Part shown: positions 50,162-61,469 of the stretch, piece by piece
How positions within the stretch are numbered: position 1 is the first letter of the stretch
Layout of the letters: every line of letters begins with the position of its first letter
DNA from: Phytophthora sp. 'mugwort'
Taxonomy: Eukaryota; Oomycota; Peronosporomycetes; Peronosporales; Peronosporaceae
Length of the DNA: 64,000 nt
Direction of reading: 5' to 3'
NCBI GenBank assembly: GCA_033558025.1
Contig: JAUCEF010000013.1
Span: forward strand, 1,729,001-1,793,000
The notes under the pieces: model-generated
Databases searched by the model: none
Told to the model about the DNA's origin: nothing
What the model saw: the letters and a program-made list of their open reading frames with translations, nothing else
Made by a program: the position numbers and the translations under genes

Positions 50162-50299
50162 GGCAAGCCAATGCCCGGGCGACGCTGCTTGAAGTTGTCA
50201 TGTAACGGACAGTCAATCTGATTGGACGGTTCAAATATCACTCGCAAACGGATTGGTAGAAACTAAATTCGAGTCGTCACTTATCATTTCCGCACCACA
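50162..50299. promoter_or_regulatory. 138-bp divergent promoter region (Ser-rich / SGNH esterase)
   Basis: It lies between two divergent start codons. TCACTTATCATTTC at 50277-50290 matches the oomycete initiator TCAYTYYNCAWTTT at 12 of 14 positions and sits 10 bp before the esterase ATG. A CCAAT sequence is present on the minus strand within the spacer. Confidence 0.5.
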
Positions 50300-51106
50300 A
50301 TGAGCACGTCCGACGCCACTGCCACCCCCCGACCAGTTATCTACCTCACGGGGGACTCACTAACTCAGCGGGGAACAGACCCAGACAATGCTGGATGGGT
50401 CGCGCTGATGCAGCACCGCTACAACCGCTCGGCCGACGTCGTTCCACGCGGACTGTCGGGATACAACACCAAGTACGTCTTGCCACGCTGCTGTGAGCCG
50501 ACACGAGCCTGTACGCCAACCTTACTGACGTCGTAGTCTGTATGAATGAGTAGGTGGTTCATTGAGTCGGCCTTGCCGGTCATTGAGCGCGAACTTTCCG
50601 GCGAGGTGCACTCCCCGTCGCTGATCACGTTGTGGTTTGGCGCCAATGACGCTGCTCTCCCGGACGGCACCGCTGCACGTCAGCACGTCCCGCTTGCAGC
50701 CTACAAGGAGAACTTGACCGCCATTGTTCGCACGTACCAGGCTAAAGCGCCCCAGACTCACATCCTGCTGATCACGCCGCCGCATGTCGACGACGCTGTC
50801 CGGAAGTCGCGTTCGTCAAACGGCTGCGCTGAGCGCACGAACGCCGCGGCAGGTGAATACGCGCGAACGTGCGTCGAGGTTGCTGGTGAGATTGATGTGA
50901 GCGTGCTGGACTTGCACTCGTTCTTCAACGCCATGCCAGAGAATGAGCGCGCTGCGTGCTTGGATGACGGACTGCACTTCACCGCAAAGGGAAACCGTTT
51001 GGTGGATCAGCAGCTACAGACCAAGATCAGCGACGTGTTCCCCGACCTGGCGGAGCAGGTTGAACACTGGCAGCTCCCCAACTTCCACATCTGGATGGAT
51101 GCGTAG
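50300..51106 (+). CDS. SGNH/GDSL esterase, isoamyl acetate hydrolase type, one intron
   Basis: Exons 50300-50472 and 50554-51106, split by an 81-bp GTACGT...TAG intron, give 241 residues. Splicing restores GYNTKWF, the conserved GYNTRW-like block. SGNH blocks: VIYLTGDSLTQ with nucleophile Ser20, GLSGYNTK, LWFGANDAA with Asn89, and DDGLHF with Asp196 and His199. HVDDAVR and the overall length fit the isoamyl-acetate-hydrolysing esterase family, which cleaves small acetate esters. No signal peptide is seen, so it is probably cytosolic. A decayed tandem copy follows directly. Confidence 0.9.
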
Positions 51107-51368
51107 ACGTCCACGGCAGTTTTGTGCTAAGTTCACCGCGAAACTCGTGTCGCAATTAGGCAAAGCGTTTATCGTTTTCACAAGTTAATTACAGTAAATC
51201 ATGCCACTCGACATTGAAAATACCGACAGTTTTATCACGGGTTTCTCTAACTGGTTTCCCATTTTTCCACTTGTTCACTCAACCATGGCTTCCATGCGAG
51301 TGACGCTCCAGCCTCGTGCCAGTGGTTGTCGCCGTGTCTGCAATCTGTATTGCTTGGTACTTCGGGGC

Positions 51369-52131
51369 ATGGGAGCAAGTGAGTCGAGTGGCCGAGCTCA
51401 GACTCGCCCGGTGCTGTATCTCCTCGGTGACTCCATCACGGTGAACGGTGTCAACCCGGATGGGTGGCACTGCTGCAGCACCGCTACCAGAGCTCGGCGG
51501 ACGTCCTAGCCCGCGGACTATCTGGCTACAATACCAAGTACATGACCCCCAAGCATTGCTTAAGATATCGTACTACTATATCTAATCGCCAGCTGCCTCG
51601 TTTCATTTGCAGATGGTTCATCGAGTTCGCGTTGCCCGTTGTCAAGCGTGAATTGTCTTGCGGTGGAATTATCCGTCCCTTATCACGCTATGGCTCGGGG
51701 CAAACGATGCGGCTATTGCGAACGGATCGTCGAGGCGGCAGCTGGTGCCGTTGGAGACGTACGCTGACAATCTGGAGGTCAGTATCATCAGTTTGAGAGC
51801 GAGCGTTTCGGATGCCAAACTGCTGCTGATCACGCCTCCCCATGTGGACGACGCAGTTCGGCAGATGCGCTCCAAGGGCGGACGTCTCGACCGCTCGAAT
51901 GGCATGACGGGTGAGTATGCTCAGGCGTGCGTGGAGGCCTGTGCTGGATGTGCACTCCCTATTTAACTCCATGTCGGCAAGTGAGCGTTACAACGTGCCT
52001 CGAGGACGGGCTGCACTTGTCGGCGTCGGGACCGGCTCATGGAGCGGCTGCTGTGCGAGAAGATTGTGGACGCTTTTCCTGCGCTGAAGTCACGCCTGGA
52101 GGTTTGGGAGATCCCGAACTGGGATCGGTGA
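51369..52131 (+). pseudogene. Decayed tandem copy of the SGNH/GDSL esterase
   Basis: It starts MGASESSGRAQTRPVLYL and keeps LLGDSITVNG, then needs a one-base shift at about 51463 to read GWVALLQHRYQSSADVLARG and LSGYNTK. The intron is at the same place as in the intact gene (GTACAT at about 51538 to a CAG before TGGTTCATCGAG at about 51613). Further shifts occur near 51660 and 51945; between them NYPSLITLWLGANDAAIANG and LLITPPHVDDAVRQMR are preserved. The last frame ends with the family ending WEIPNWDR and a stop at 52129-52131. Three frame breaks make it a pseudogene unless they are sequence errors. A pogo-like element begins 15 bp downstream. Confidence 0.8.
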
Positions 52132-52146
52132 CATGCATTGTATGTA

Positions 52147-53894
52147 CAGATAACTCACAGTTGTAGAACCACATCGGGCCGGGGCATGACCTGATGTTCT
52201 TACAGACAGAACACGAATTAGTGACACACAATTTTTTTTTATTCAAAGTAGTAAGTTATTTTCTGCTGTTGCAAATTACCAAGAAGGAGTTTTCTACTGG
52301 CACTAATGATGTCATTGAGCCCCTGGCACTCAATTTCATTGGCAAACGCATAAGTTGACAACTGGATACATGCATTGAGTGCGTCGCGATGCGACATAGG
52401 TTGATTCTCATCGTCCTCGTCTTCGATCGGGTCAAAGACATCCAGATCTTGATCATCCGGTTCCCATTCCGGGCAGACGCTGTCGCATTCCAGATAGTCT
52501 TCAGCAAGCATGGGATCAGCGAGTGACAGCTTGCCGATCAGCGCGTCCAACTCAGACGAATCACAGATCCCCTTCGGTTCGTTCAGCTGCTTCAGAGCAC
52601 ACACAGTCGCAGGTTGGATGATCCCAGTATGTGCCCAACAATTCCGAATAGTAGACGGATTGACAGTGTTCCAAGCCTGAACAATCATGCGAATCGCTGT
52701 CAACAAGTCGATTTTGGTGCAGGCGTCGGCAGTGATTTGCTCGAGTGTCCACTGCACAAAGGCGCAACGGTAATGCAGTTTAAAATTCTTGATAATACCC
52801 GCATCCATTGGTTGCAAGTAGGATGTGGTATTGGCAGGTAGGAAGTGTACACGAACGTTTGCGAGCTCGATGTCAACGTGACACGGTGCATTATCAATGA
52901 GAAGCAGCACCCGTCCATGCATCTTCAAGTTCACCAATTTCAACCAATCAGTGAAGAGCACGGCAGTCATCCACGCTTTTTTATTGGCCAAAAATTGAAC
53001 TGATAGCTTTGACTTGTCAACGCCCTTAAAGGATTGAGGTACCGATGAATCACAAGTGGCTCAAGCTTCTCGCTCCCGTCCATGTTGCAACACAAAGCAA
53101 CGGTGATGCGAGCTTTGTCCTTCTTGTGACCGGCAATCGGCCGTGTTGCAAGCGTTTGGTTAGGCTCCATGCGAAAAAATAGATCCGTTTCGTCCATATT
53201 ATAGACGTCTCGTGGCTCATACTCATCCAACAGGTCCATCAACTCTTTCCGTTGTGCGTCAAGCTCATGCACAGCAACACTTGCAGCCTCTCCATGCATT
53301 CGATGACTTGATGCCATGGCGCTGTTTGAACCTCGTCACCCACGACGAGGACACGGATTGGTCGGGACCAAGCAGTTCGTTCGCTTTCGTCCAGATGATG
53401 GCGTCACTGATGTATACGCGGGCTTGTACCGACACAAACCATTCGAGCAATTGCTTCTCCATCGCTTCAAACCGACCAGCTTGATTGCGTTTTGCCTGCG
53501 GATTGGCGTGATTGTCTTGCTTGGTACGAAGATTCTTGCTGATTGTCGAGCGTTTGACATGCTTCCCCAGCGTGCGAAGAGCCCAATCACTCAATGCCCT
53601 GTTGCGTCAGGTCTGAATTGGCCTCGTGGTGGGCTCTGATCTTGTTCTTTTCGTCTATCGTGAGGCAAATGCGGGACGGCATGTTGGAAAATCCAAGAAT
53701 GAAGCGCAGTAGTCGGCTAAAATCATCAAAATCCACTGACGACCAGTCATTTTGTGCTCCTGTGTTCCTGTGTTATATAACTGTGAGATAACAATTTTTT
53801 TTTGATTTCACTATTGGCATTTCTGTTCCTTGAACCGATGTGCGACAACTCGATTTGTGCCTCATCTGTAAGTCACACAACTGTGAGTTGTCTG
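52147..53894 (-). mobile_element. Complete pogo-like DNA transposon with TIRs and TA duplication
   Basis: The ends are imperfect inverted repeats: CAGATAACTCACAGTTGT at 52147-52164 and, in reverse complement, CAGACAACTCACAGTTGT at 53877-53894 (one mismatch in 18), each directly flanked by TA (52145-52146 and 53895-53896). CAG ends with TA duplication are the signature of pogo/Tigger elements. The 1,748-bp element carries one transposase gene on the minus strand, nearly intact. It is the only DNA element in the window whose two ends I could both place. Confidence 0.85.
52239..53682 (-). pseudogene. Pogo-like transposase with three frameshifts
   Basis: It starts at Met 53682 (MPSRICLTIDEKNKIRAHHE), an HTH region continued after a one-base shift near 53595 as DWALRTLGKHVKRSTISKNL. 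A CENP-B-type HTH follows (FEAMEKQLLEWFVSVQARVY, then SSSWVTRFKQRHGIKSS). A second shift lies near 53300 and leads to the DDE_1 core: VYNMDETDLFFRMEPNQTLA with the first Asp, then ITVALCCNMDGSEKL. A third shift near 53035 leads to LLLIDNAPCHVDIELANVRV with the second Asp and LQPMDAGIIKNFKLHYRCAF with the third. NCWAHTGII and an acidic tail end at 52239. All three catalytic Asp residues survive; only the three indels prevent a full protein, suggesting a fairly recent insertion. Confidence 0.85.
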
Positions 53895-53896
53895 TA

Positions 53897-54400
53897 CCAT
53901 GTTATTTACAGGCAATGCATTGATACATACGCAACTCCCAGAATTGATTCTCCCTAATTTGATATGGCGTGATAAATGATCAGAATGTACGATTTTGCGT
54001 TTTTTTGGGGTCTCGCGTTTTGTGATTTGTATACCGGTACACCGTGATATTATCTACCATAACTGATATCACATTGGTTATCAATGATAACATGCCTAAA
54101 CGTAATGCTTGCCTTGTCCTGTTTAATTCGCAGCGTAGCCTTTGTTGCTCTTCCCATTGTAGAATGTATGGCACTACTATAAATAGACCGGTTTCTACTC
54201 GCGGGCGAGTATGCATCCAGCTTTTGTTGAAAAAGCGAGCAAAAAGTGTAGATAGGTCAACACTATCCGCGCCGGACGTGTTGATGGTCACCTAAAGACC
54301 TCTGCCAAAACCCAAGCAATCACGTCGTCATACACGAAACAAGGCGGACATAATTATGGGCATCTGAAAGGACTTGCGTTTAGTATAAAATAGCCAAAAC
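53897..54400. other. Intergenic, no gene seen
   Basis: AT-rich sequence without recognisable coding or RNA features. Confidence 0.5.
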
Positions 54401-55760
54401 TACTTCGTCATCGACAGGTGCAGGCATTGGTTGATCGACATTGCAGTTAGCTGCGCTCTGCGACGCGAAAGGATGCCGCTGCCTTATTTGCTGCACGGCT
54501 TCTTGTCGCTTTAACCTCGCTGCTACCGCAGCTTACCGGCGTGCTGCTTTTCGACCAACAATCCCCGCCTTGCGAGCAGCTCTTGCAGTCGCCGCTTCAC
54601 TCTTCGCTTGCATCTTCGCCTCAGCAGCTGTTGCTTTTGACTTGACGGCAGTCTCCATCTCCTCGTAACTTAGCCCCCCCCCCCCTCCCTCCCTCCCCCC
54701 GTTGACATTGACGAAGTCACCCTCGGGTCACTGTCTCGCATCAGGCTCCACAAGCATGGACAAGGATAGACGTGCGACGTGAGCGTGTTGAGGCTCAGTC
54801 GGCGTCTCTTCAGAGCAGCTTGCACTCGCTCGGAGACAACTTCTCTATTTAAGTGAGGCTCCAGCACGGCATGATGCCGAATCAGGGCCGTGTATGAGCG
54901 CTCCTTACCTGTAGTTCCGCTCCCCACCATCTCTTGTAGCATCACCTCCAATGACAGTGGAAAATCCCGCTATCTCTAAAACCGCGCTTGACATGGGCTG
55001 ACAAAAAGCGGTTTTAAAAGCCCCTCGAGTGATCCCGGCAACGTCGTCCTTGACTGGAAGGCCTCCTCTGTTCAGCGGGAAATCTCTCACCGCTGCGGTG
55101 TACAACGCTTTCAAGGACTGAGAACCCACCACGTCCAATGGCTGCAGAAAGTGAGACGCTGATAGCGCTTAGCCTTGGGCAGATCGGAGTAGTCGGGCAG
55201 TAGTGCTGCAGCATATTGGCCGGGGTAGCTCGGAGAACAGGGGTTTGTTGGGGGCTCTTACTTTTGCGGAATGACTTTCTCAGGTACGGGCGAGGGCTCA
55301 AAATGCACGAAGGGGGTCCCCGCTTCCGGGCCAGTGAAGCCGGCGTTGGAAAGACGCGTTTTGCTGACGGTATGAACTACTGGCCACAGGGCCTCCTTTT
55401 CCTTACTAACTTCGTTTTGTATACTTCGTAGAAACCATAATAGTGTCCCGACCATTAACCTGTCCGGCCCGGATAGCACCTTCTCCGTGTAGCCGAATGC
55501 GCTCGAACACGTGTCGATATCTTGATGGCAGTGAGCCATCTAGCAGAAAATGTAAGGGGGGGGTCCTGTTACTCCTCGCTCGCGCAGCACGCTTAAAACT
55601 GTATGCCATTTTGTTTTGGTCTGTATATAGCTTGTCGGTGATGGGGATGTTGTTCGCCTGGTTAACGTGCACCCAAAGGGCCAAGGCCTCGTCGAGCTCG
55701 GATAGGACACAGGACGACTGGACTTCTGATGGGGACCAACAGCAGAGACGGGGTTGCTCT
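54400..55760 (-). pseudogene. Degenerate pogo/Tc5-type transposase
   Basis: From right to left on the minus strand: an HTH-like block ALALWVHVNQANNIPITDKL (about 55680-55620), a poorly conserved middle with several frames (55540-55258), then LDVVGSQSLKALYTAAVRDF and AFKTAFCQPMSSAVLEIAGF (55140-54990), which match the region from the third catalytic Asp onwards in pogo/Tc5 transposases. The C-terminal part is Ala/Lys/Arg-rich and coiled (METAVKSKATAAEAKMQAKS at about 54655-54600). A C-rich homopolymer at 54674-54684 lies in the coding part. The gene is badly decayed; the family call rests on the end blocks. Confidence 0.55.
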
Positions 55761-56242
55761 TAAAGAGTCGCAGTATGTTCGAGATGGTCGACTAGGCGGG
55801 GGCCTTTGCCAGCTGAAAATTGGTTTGCGCCCATTTAGCTAGCGCCTTTCTTAATCTTCGGTTCGAGTGAAAACTTTTGAAAGACCTGAAGCTTCTCGTT
55901 CTTAGCGTCTTCGTCTTTGTCGGCATGGCTCGTGTGTTTCAGGGGGATCTGAAGGTGAATGGCGCCGGTAAGAATCTCTACATGCTGTCAGCGCGGACCG
56001 CACATATTCTACAAAATGGTACATCCCCACTAATGATATTTGATCATCCAAACCTCGTCTCCCGTGATAACCATTTCTGGGAGTTGCGTCTGTATGGACA
56101 TCTCAGGTAGTAGTGATGCAACACAGGCAAAATACATACCAATAATGGTTACTGGCTTGTGATACAAAAGGCCGGATTACTATTAAACGGAGGTGCTCAA
56201 CTATTTGCAATTTTTGAAAAACTGTCGTTGCAGAATGCCATC
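55761..56242. other. Intergenic, no gene supported
   Basis: A plus-strand frame at 55877-56110 (77 codons) begins with a hydrophobic stretch, but it has no domain and its cleavage site is unconvincing. Nothing else is seen. Confidence 0.4.
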
Positions 56243-56450
56243 GAACAACACTCGCACTACATACACAGCTACATCACTAGCGGATGTCAGGAACAACATT
56301 CGCGATACAGCACCTGCATCACCGGCGGATGTCAGCTGCCTCTCCGGCGGATGGCATGGAAGAGCATTCGAGCTACACACGCAGCTGCTTCATCGGCGGA
56401 TGCCATGGAACAACATTAGCGCTATACACATAGAGCAACATTCGCGGGGG
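56243..56450. repeat. Degenerate tandem repeat, unit about 48-49 bp
   Basis: Copies begin with GAACAACAYTCGCR-like sequence at 56243, 56291, 56359 and 56408 and each ends with a CGGCGGATGYCA-like block. The second copy is about 19 bp longer through an internal repeat of the CGGCGGATG block. A last partial copy begins near 56434. Confidence 0.65.
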
Positions 56451-58985
56451 CCAATGACTGTTTGTTCTGGAACAGCGCGGAGGATCAGCGTGGACGATCT
56501 GGTGGCCAGGAAAACGAGAACGTCCTCCTTACAATGCATACCGCCTGCCTTTTTCTTAAGCAACAGCAGGTTAACTAACGACGGGGTTTGCCGTGGCGCA
56601 GGACGCTCGCGATGCATTGATGAACCTTTTTGCTGGGCAGCAAACACAGATGTCAAGCGCTGGGTGCTGTTCGTGTGTCCAGCGGAGGTTCGACCGGGAC
56701 GGCCGCAGCTGAAAGGGGGAGGCAACTAGTTACGATTAGTGCCGCAATGGACCGACTCAAGGGGACAGTATTCCGCGAAGCGACGCCACGCTACTCGAGA
56801 TTCTTGTGTCAAAACAATGCGCGGTATTGAAAACAGGAGAAACAAGCCCCAGTAAAGTTATTACTAAAATAGCTATGCGTTGTCTAATCGGATGGGCTCA
56901 CCCGCCACCGGTCGCTTTCGCAGAAGAGCTTCGTTTGAACCAACTGTCTGGCCGCACATTTTGAGGTACTCCAACACGAGCTGAAAGTTTATTCACACTT
57001 CTTTGTGTGAATAAACTTTTATTCTGTACCTTCAACCCCCCCCGGGTCCCCAATACCGATGGTCGTTTCCGCAGGAACGTCCATTTTGCGGTTGTTTGCA
57101 CCTAATTCCTCTCTAAATGGTCGTTGCATTGTTCGAAGCCCCTGCATCGCCCTTGAATACACCCTCATCGAGTCTGCGCTGTTCTATCAAAAAGCTGCGT
57201 CATCCACTAAACTCGTGCCTTCAGTTTTCCGGGGATAGATCTCGCGGCGTCTGGGCGACAGCAGCCACATCTTCCACAACTCCATCACTTACATCGCCAG
57301 CTTCTTCACGTTGGTGATCGCTCATCGCGCACTCATCGTGGCAGAGGTGCTCGTCCCGAGCTTGTCCATTAGGATGTTTGGGTGGGTTCAATAGCTCTAT
57401 ACCGACATCAAGTTGGATGTATGCAGGCGTGACAAGAATTCATACTCACACGTGTAGTACAGTAATCGAGAAGACCTGCTTTCGGCAGTTTGCAAAAAGT
57501 GACAGTAAGCAAATCGTTCCAGCTGCCGATGCCCACGAGATCGCTTGATGCACAGCCACGTTGCATAGTTTAGTTATAATACTCAGGTCCATTGACGCGA
57601 GCTATCCACGAACCGAATGAATCAGTGAGCCCCAGTTTAAAAAAAAATGTACCAGTATGCTGCCACACTTCAGGATACCGTAATAACTCCTCTGGGTGAT
57701 ATTATGGTGGCTCCCGAAGATAACACTCCGAGAGGATTGCCTAGATACGGTCAGAAAAAGGCCTTACCGGTTCAGGGGGACCTTATACCGACACGTGGAG
57801 GGCTGCCAGAAATCTACACGTGCTACAAGGAATCATAAACTGGCATCCTTCCTGACGATGGTAGGTGTCAGCGCTTCAAACAATCCAGTGTTTTGACTTT
57901 GAGGAAATCCTGGTACAGGAAAATGTGGACAGATGCAGAGACAGTGGTCTGCTTTTACTGAAGTACTGTACTACCGACTTGCCTTAGTACCTAAGGACAT
58001 AATAGCAGACTTGCAAGCTAACATGCAGGTGACACATAAAATATTTTAGTGGCACGCGAGGAACATCCATCCCGCGGCCCTGCCACGGCCTCACTCCCAC
58101 CTCATTCGGCAATAAAAAACAAGCAGACAAGCGGCACCAGCGCGGCGTACCTCCGCCGCGCTACGACCGGCAAGGCAGCGCTGGTGGCGGACTCGATGAA
58201 CTATCGTGGCGGAATCGATTGCTCGGCATGCCTCGGCCGCGGCACGGCCAGCAAGGCGTCGCTTCAGTGAATTCAGCGAACCTGGCACAGGTATTTGTAG
58301 GCAACCGGTAATCCCGACCTGTGCGGAGCAAGTTGAATGGTCCGCCCCCAACACCGCTGTAGCTGAAGGTAGGGATTGCATGTTGTCTGCGTGCATTCCG
58401 CGCTGGTTGCTGTGGCACGGTCGACATTACGTAAGTGCTAGAAGTGCGTAGAAATAGCGTAGTGCCATATTATAAAAGAAAATTTAAACCTATGCATTAA
58501 TTTTACATTTTTTTCCCTTTGCCTCCGCCTCGATGTAAGCGTGTTCAATCTTACGGTGCTTACGTTGTCTATATTGCTTGATCTCACCCGACAGCAGGGT
58601 TTTCGCGGGCTTTAGCGTAGGCCCCACGAGGTAAGGAACAATGTCTTGCCATTGACGCCCACATCATCCAGGATCCTGTGCGTCTGGTAGGTTGGGCGGC
58701 CACTAAGGGTCTGGTCGCGTTGGCTGGTGCTGGTTTCTCGATCTGGTTGGCGGTCAATTGGTAGGGTTCAGACTTATTGTGATTAGTTCATTACAAATAG
58801 GTTAGGGTAAGTTGTGTGCTGCAACGAGAACTCGGGAACTCGATAAGTTCCCGGGTTCCCGAGTTCGATTAGGGATAATACGTCCCGAATACGCGCCCAA
58901 ATGGTATAATCGTAAAGGTACTCATGCTGCTGATGAATTTCTTGTTTAACGAAGCTGCTAGTTATTTTTTCTGATGCTACCTAGG
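56451..58985. other. 2.5-kb stretch, no gene supported
   Basis: A minus-strand frame at 56390-56725 (111 codons) and plus-strand frames at 57117-57317 and 58049-58270 have no recognised domains. A hairpin at 56984-57019 is listed separately. The sequence composition suggests decayed transposon DNA, but no family can be named. Confidence 0.4.
56984..57019. repeat. Perfect 15-bp hairpin, 6-bp loop
   Basis: AAAGTTTATTCACAC (56984-56998) and its exact reverse complement (57005-57019) flank TTCTTT. It could be a transcript-end hairpin or transposon debris; no adjacent gene explains it. Confidence 0.7.
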
Positions 58986-59440
58986 GTTCTTTTCTGTCAA
59001 AATGCAGGCTGTTTGTGATCCCCGCAAGCGGTTCTTGTCTTTCGATGTGCGGACAGGTTCTAAGGTGATGCCAAGATTTTCCAGCATTCAAGTTTTGGTA
59101 GGAATATTGATCGTCTTCTACCAGGAGGGCATCATGCTCTGGCGGATCCAGGATATGAGGTTGCTCCTGCGGTAATGACGCCATACGGTGATGAAGGTGG
59201 TACGCTCACGGAGACGCAAGCAAACTTCAACTTTACTTGCCATCGACACGTATGGCTATCGAAGGTACATTTGGACGGCTCAAGCAACGTTTTCGAATTT
59301 GAAGAAGCCGCTCGACGAAAGCTCCCCGGCAGCCTCAGTACCGATCGTTGTAGTTTGCTTGGTGCTGCCCAACATTTTAATCGACTTGAAAGACACTTCG
59401 TCAATACCATAACCGCTGGAGGATTCAATTTATGAAGCCG
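58986..59440 (+). pseudogene. PIF/Harbinger transposase C-terminal fragment
   Basis: Frames on the plus strand give VCDPRKRFLSFDVRTGSK (about 59005-59060, region of the first Asp to second block), GYEVAPAVMTPYG (about 59150), GTLTETQANFNF, and then GYRRYIWTAQATFSNLKKPL with VPIVVVCLVLPNILIDLKDT (59250-59400), the end of the DDE_4 nuclease. There are at least three frame changes. The N-terminal half was not found upstream. It pairs with a convergent SANT-type gene at 59594-60674. Confidence 0.7.
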
Positions 59441-59593
59441 AAGCCGAAGAAGTAAACGTGCATCTTAGTATTGCACAATGTCGATCGCTTAGAACAAAAC
59501 TAGGAAAGCAAAAGCGAGATGATATTGCAAAGCTGCTGGCTGCTTAAACGCTCAATATCGACAGAACCGCCTTTCCTGCAAATGCTGACGCTC

Positions 59594-60674
59594 CTAGTTG
59601 CCACTACCACGCTGCAGAATAGCCATCAGAGCCGCAAGCTGCTGATTTTGGATCTGCATCTGAGCGAGCGGCTCGTCGTGGCGCTGCATCACAACACTGA
59701 AGTGGAGTCGATTAATGCTACCATGGAGCAACGGTTGTCGTACTGGCAGCGGCTTCTGGAGGACCCATTGCAGCAGCCATGGCTTGAAAGCCTTCGGCAA
59801 TCGACTGCATGCCGATCTCGAAACTGTCCCCCATTGGCTTGCGACGTTTGCCTTTCCCACCGTTCTTTTCGGCGGGCTGCTGGTCTTCACCGCCACTGTC
59901 CGCGTCTTCATCTGACGGAATGCTTGGGCCGTTCGCTTCACTGTCCGCCAGTCCCTGGCCGCTCATACTTGCCGACCTGACCGTTGCATGCATTGCATAC
60001 ATCACACATCAGTCCAACATCGGCAGTTTGTACCTTAGTCACAGGCTCAAGCACCGACCCAGACCAAAACTCCTGCATCTGTGCGCGCCCAGGTGGCTCG
60101 ACACCTTAAACTCTGAGTTGCCAGTTGCACGAATATCAGCGTTGTAGTCTGCCCATTTCCGCATATGCCACTTCAGCTGTAGCACACCACATCCAAACAA
60201 AACATAACTTGAATTTAGAATGCGTAAAGGTCTACAGACATTACGTGCTTCACGTGGTTAACTTGTTGTTTGCCAGGCCTCCTTGAGCGATGAATTGTTG
60301 ATTCGCTTTGCCGAAGCGCGCGGCCTACGTCTCGTACCGACGCGACATTAAGTCGTGCACCATTGAGTCGGCTCACTGCAGCACTGCGATGGGCTTCTTC
60401 CCCACCCTGCTTGTCACCCGCTATCCTTTTTCCCGGGCCGTCTTCCCTTTGCTACCAGCGTGGCACTCTGGTCAGCCGTGTCGTTGTTAACCTTGGACCC
60501 AGGCTCAAGCAGTGATGCAGCGCTATCTAGGGCAGACGACGCCGTTGCAATACCAAACGCTTGATCAGGAGCACCTTGAGACTCGAGTGTAGCCACGTTG
60601 TCGAGGATCAGAACACCCGAGTCGAGCAGGCCACCGACCTCGTGGTGCCTCCATTTTCTGGGAGAACACCGCAT
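59594..60674 (-). pseudogene. SANT/Myb-like partner of the second Harbinger element, one intron
   Basis: The N-terminal disordered part with a basic KGRRPGKKD lies at 60674-60490. A SANT-like block, MVHDLMSRRYETYAARFGKA then NQQFIAQ, lies around 60370-60290 and corresponds to RIKALQEMRYVELRDRFANS of the gene at 20150. A GT-AG intron is visible at 60177-60244 (68 bp), placed before LKWHMRKWADYNADIRATGN exactly as the intron in the other SANT gene lies before LKHLARLWTAYKE. The C-terminal part (60000-59720) has an acidic Ser/Asp linker and GMQSIAEGFQAMAAAMG, and after a shift QRHDEPLAQMQIQNQQLAAL near 59640. Stops and shifts break it. Confidence 0.55.
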
Positions 60675-61465
60675 CGAATCCGTGCATCCTCACGCTCAAG
60701 AGCTCTTGCCATGCTCACGGGGAGGGACCATCGTGCTGAGCAGCCGTCTTTCCATCTGCTCAGGGCGAGCCCACATGTTGCTGTAGCCGTTTTGAGAAGG
60801 CGTCGACGCTAGAGATTCCGGGCTGGTTGAGTATCTGTAGGTCCGGGGGGGGGGGCATGGTGCAAGTGGGGAGTTGTTGGACTTGGTGGCAAGACTACTG
60901 ATGCTGCAGACCGGGAGCTTGGCTGGCTCAAGAAGCGCACACCGCCAGTAGCCCACCGACGCATCGCTGCCAGTGATCAAAACCGGACAGTCACTGGTTC
61001 TGATCACTGGCTTTACCTACCCCTATCAGGTATGTCCGAGAACCAGCACCTGTCAGCGCGATCGGACCCTAAGGTCAACATCTACCGGCGGCACCCACTC
61101 TGCCTCGTCAGCATCGTTGTCCTGAAACGCTGCCTCGATGAGACGAGCCTCGGTGATGCGCGCTTGAGGTACCCCGTCGAGCGGCCGCTGATTGCGCGCC
61201 CGATCTGGGAGGACGAGTTGGGCGAAGCGAGTCCCCAAGTCCTCGAATAACGGGCTCAGCTTCATCCAGCCTGCAGAAGGCGCTGCATGCACCAGTCGAA
61301 AAATGCAGCTTGAGATAGCCATAAGGAGTAGATGAAGTGAGGTAAGTTTGCCAATGAGCATGCTGAAGCGAAAACAGAGCAGGGTTGGTTTCATTTTGTA
61401 GTATTTCAAGAAAACAACGAATGTGTGTGCAACGATCAGTATACGTTTTACCACACGGGCTCACT
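60675..61465. other. Intergenic with repeats, no gene supported
   Basis: Contains a run of 11 G (60845-60855) and an imperfect inverted repeat whose outer 11 bp are exact (60969-60979 with 61001-61011). The minus-strand frame 61053-61454 has no domain and probably belongs to the tail of the MULE relic. Confidence 0.4.
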
Positions 61466-61469
61466 ACCT

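Noticed and set aside
55877..56110. 77-codon frame with hydrophobic N-terminus, possible small secreted protein
   Set aside because: Charged residues precede a weak hydrophobic core, there is no effector motif and the surroundings are decayed.
57117..57317. 66-codon plus-strand frame
   Set aside because: No domain, and similar frames occur by chance in this composition.
58049..58396. Overlapping frames on both strands rich in Arg and Ala
   Set aside because: GC-rich stretch open in several frames at once; no domain support.
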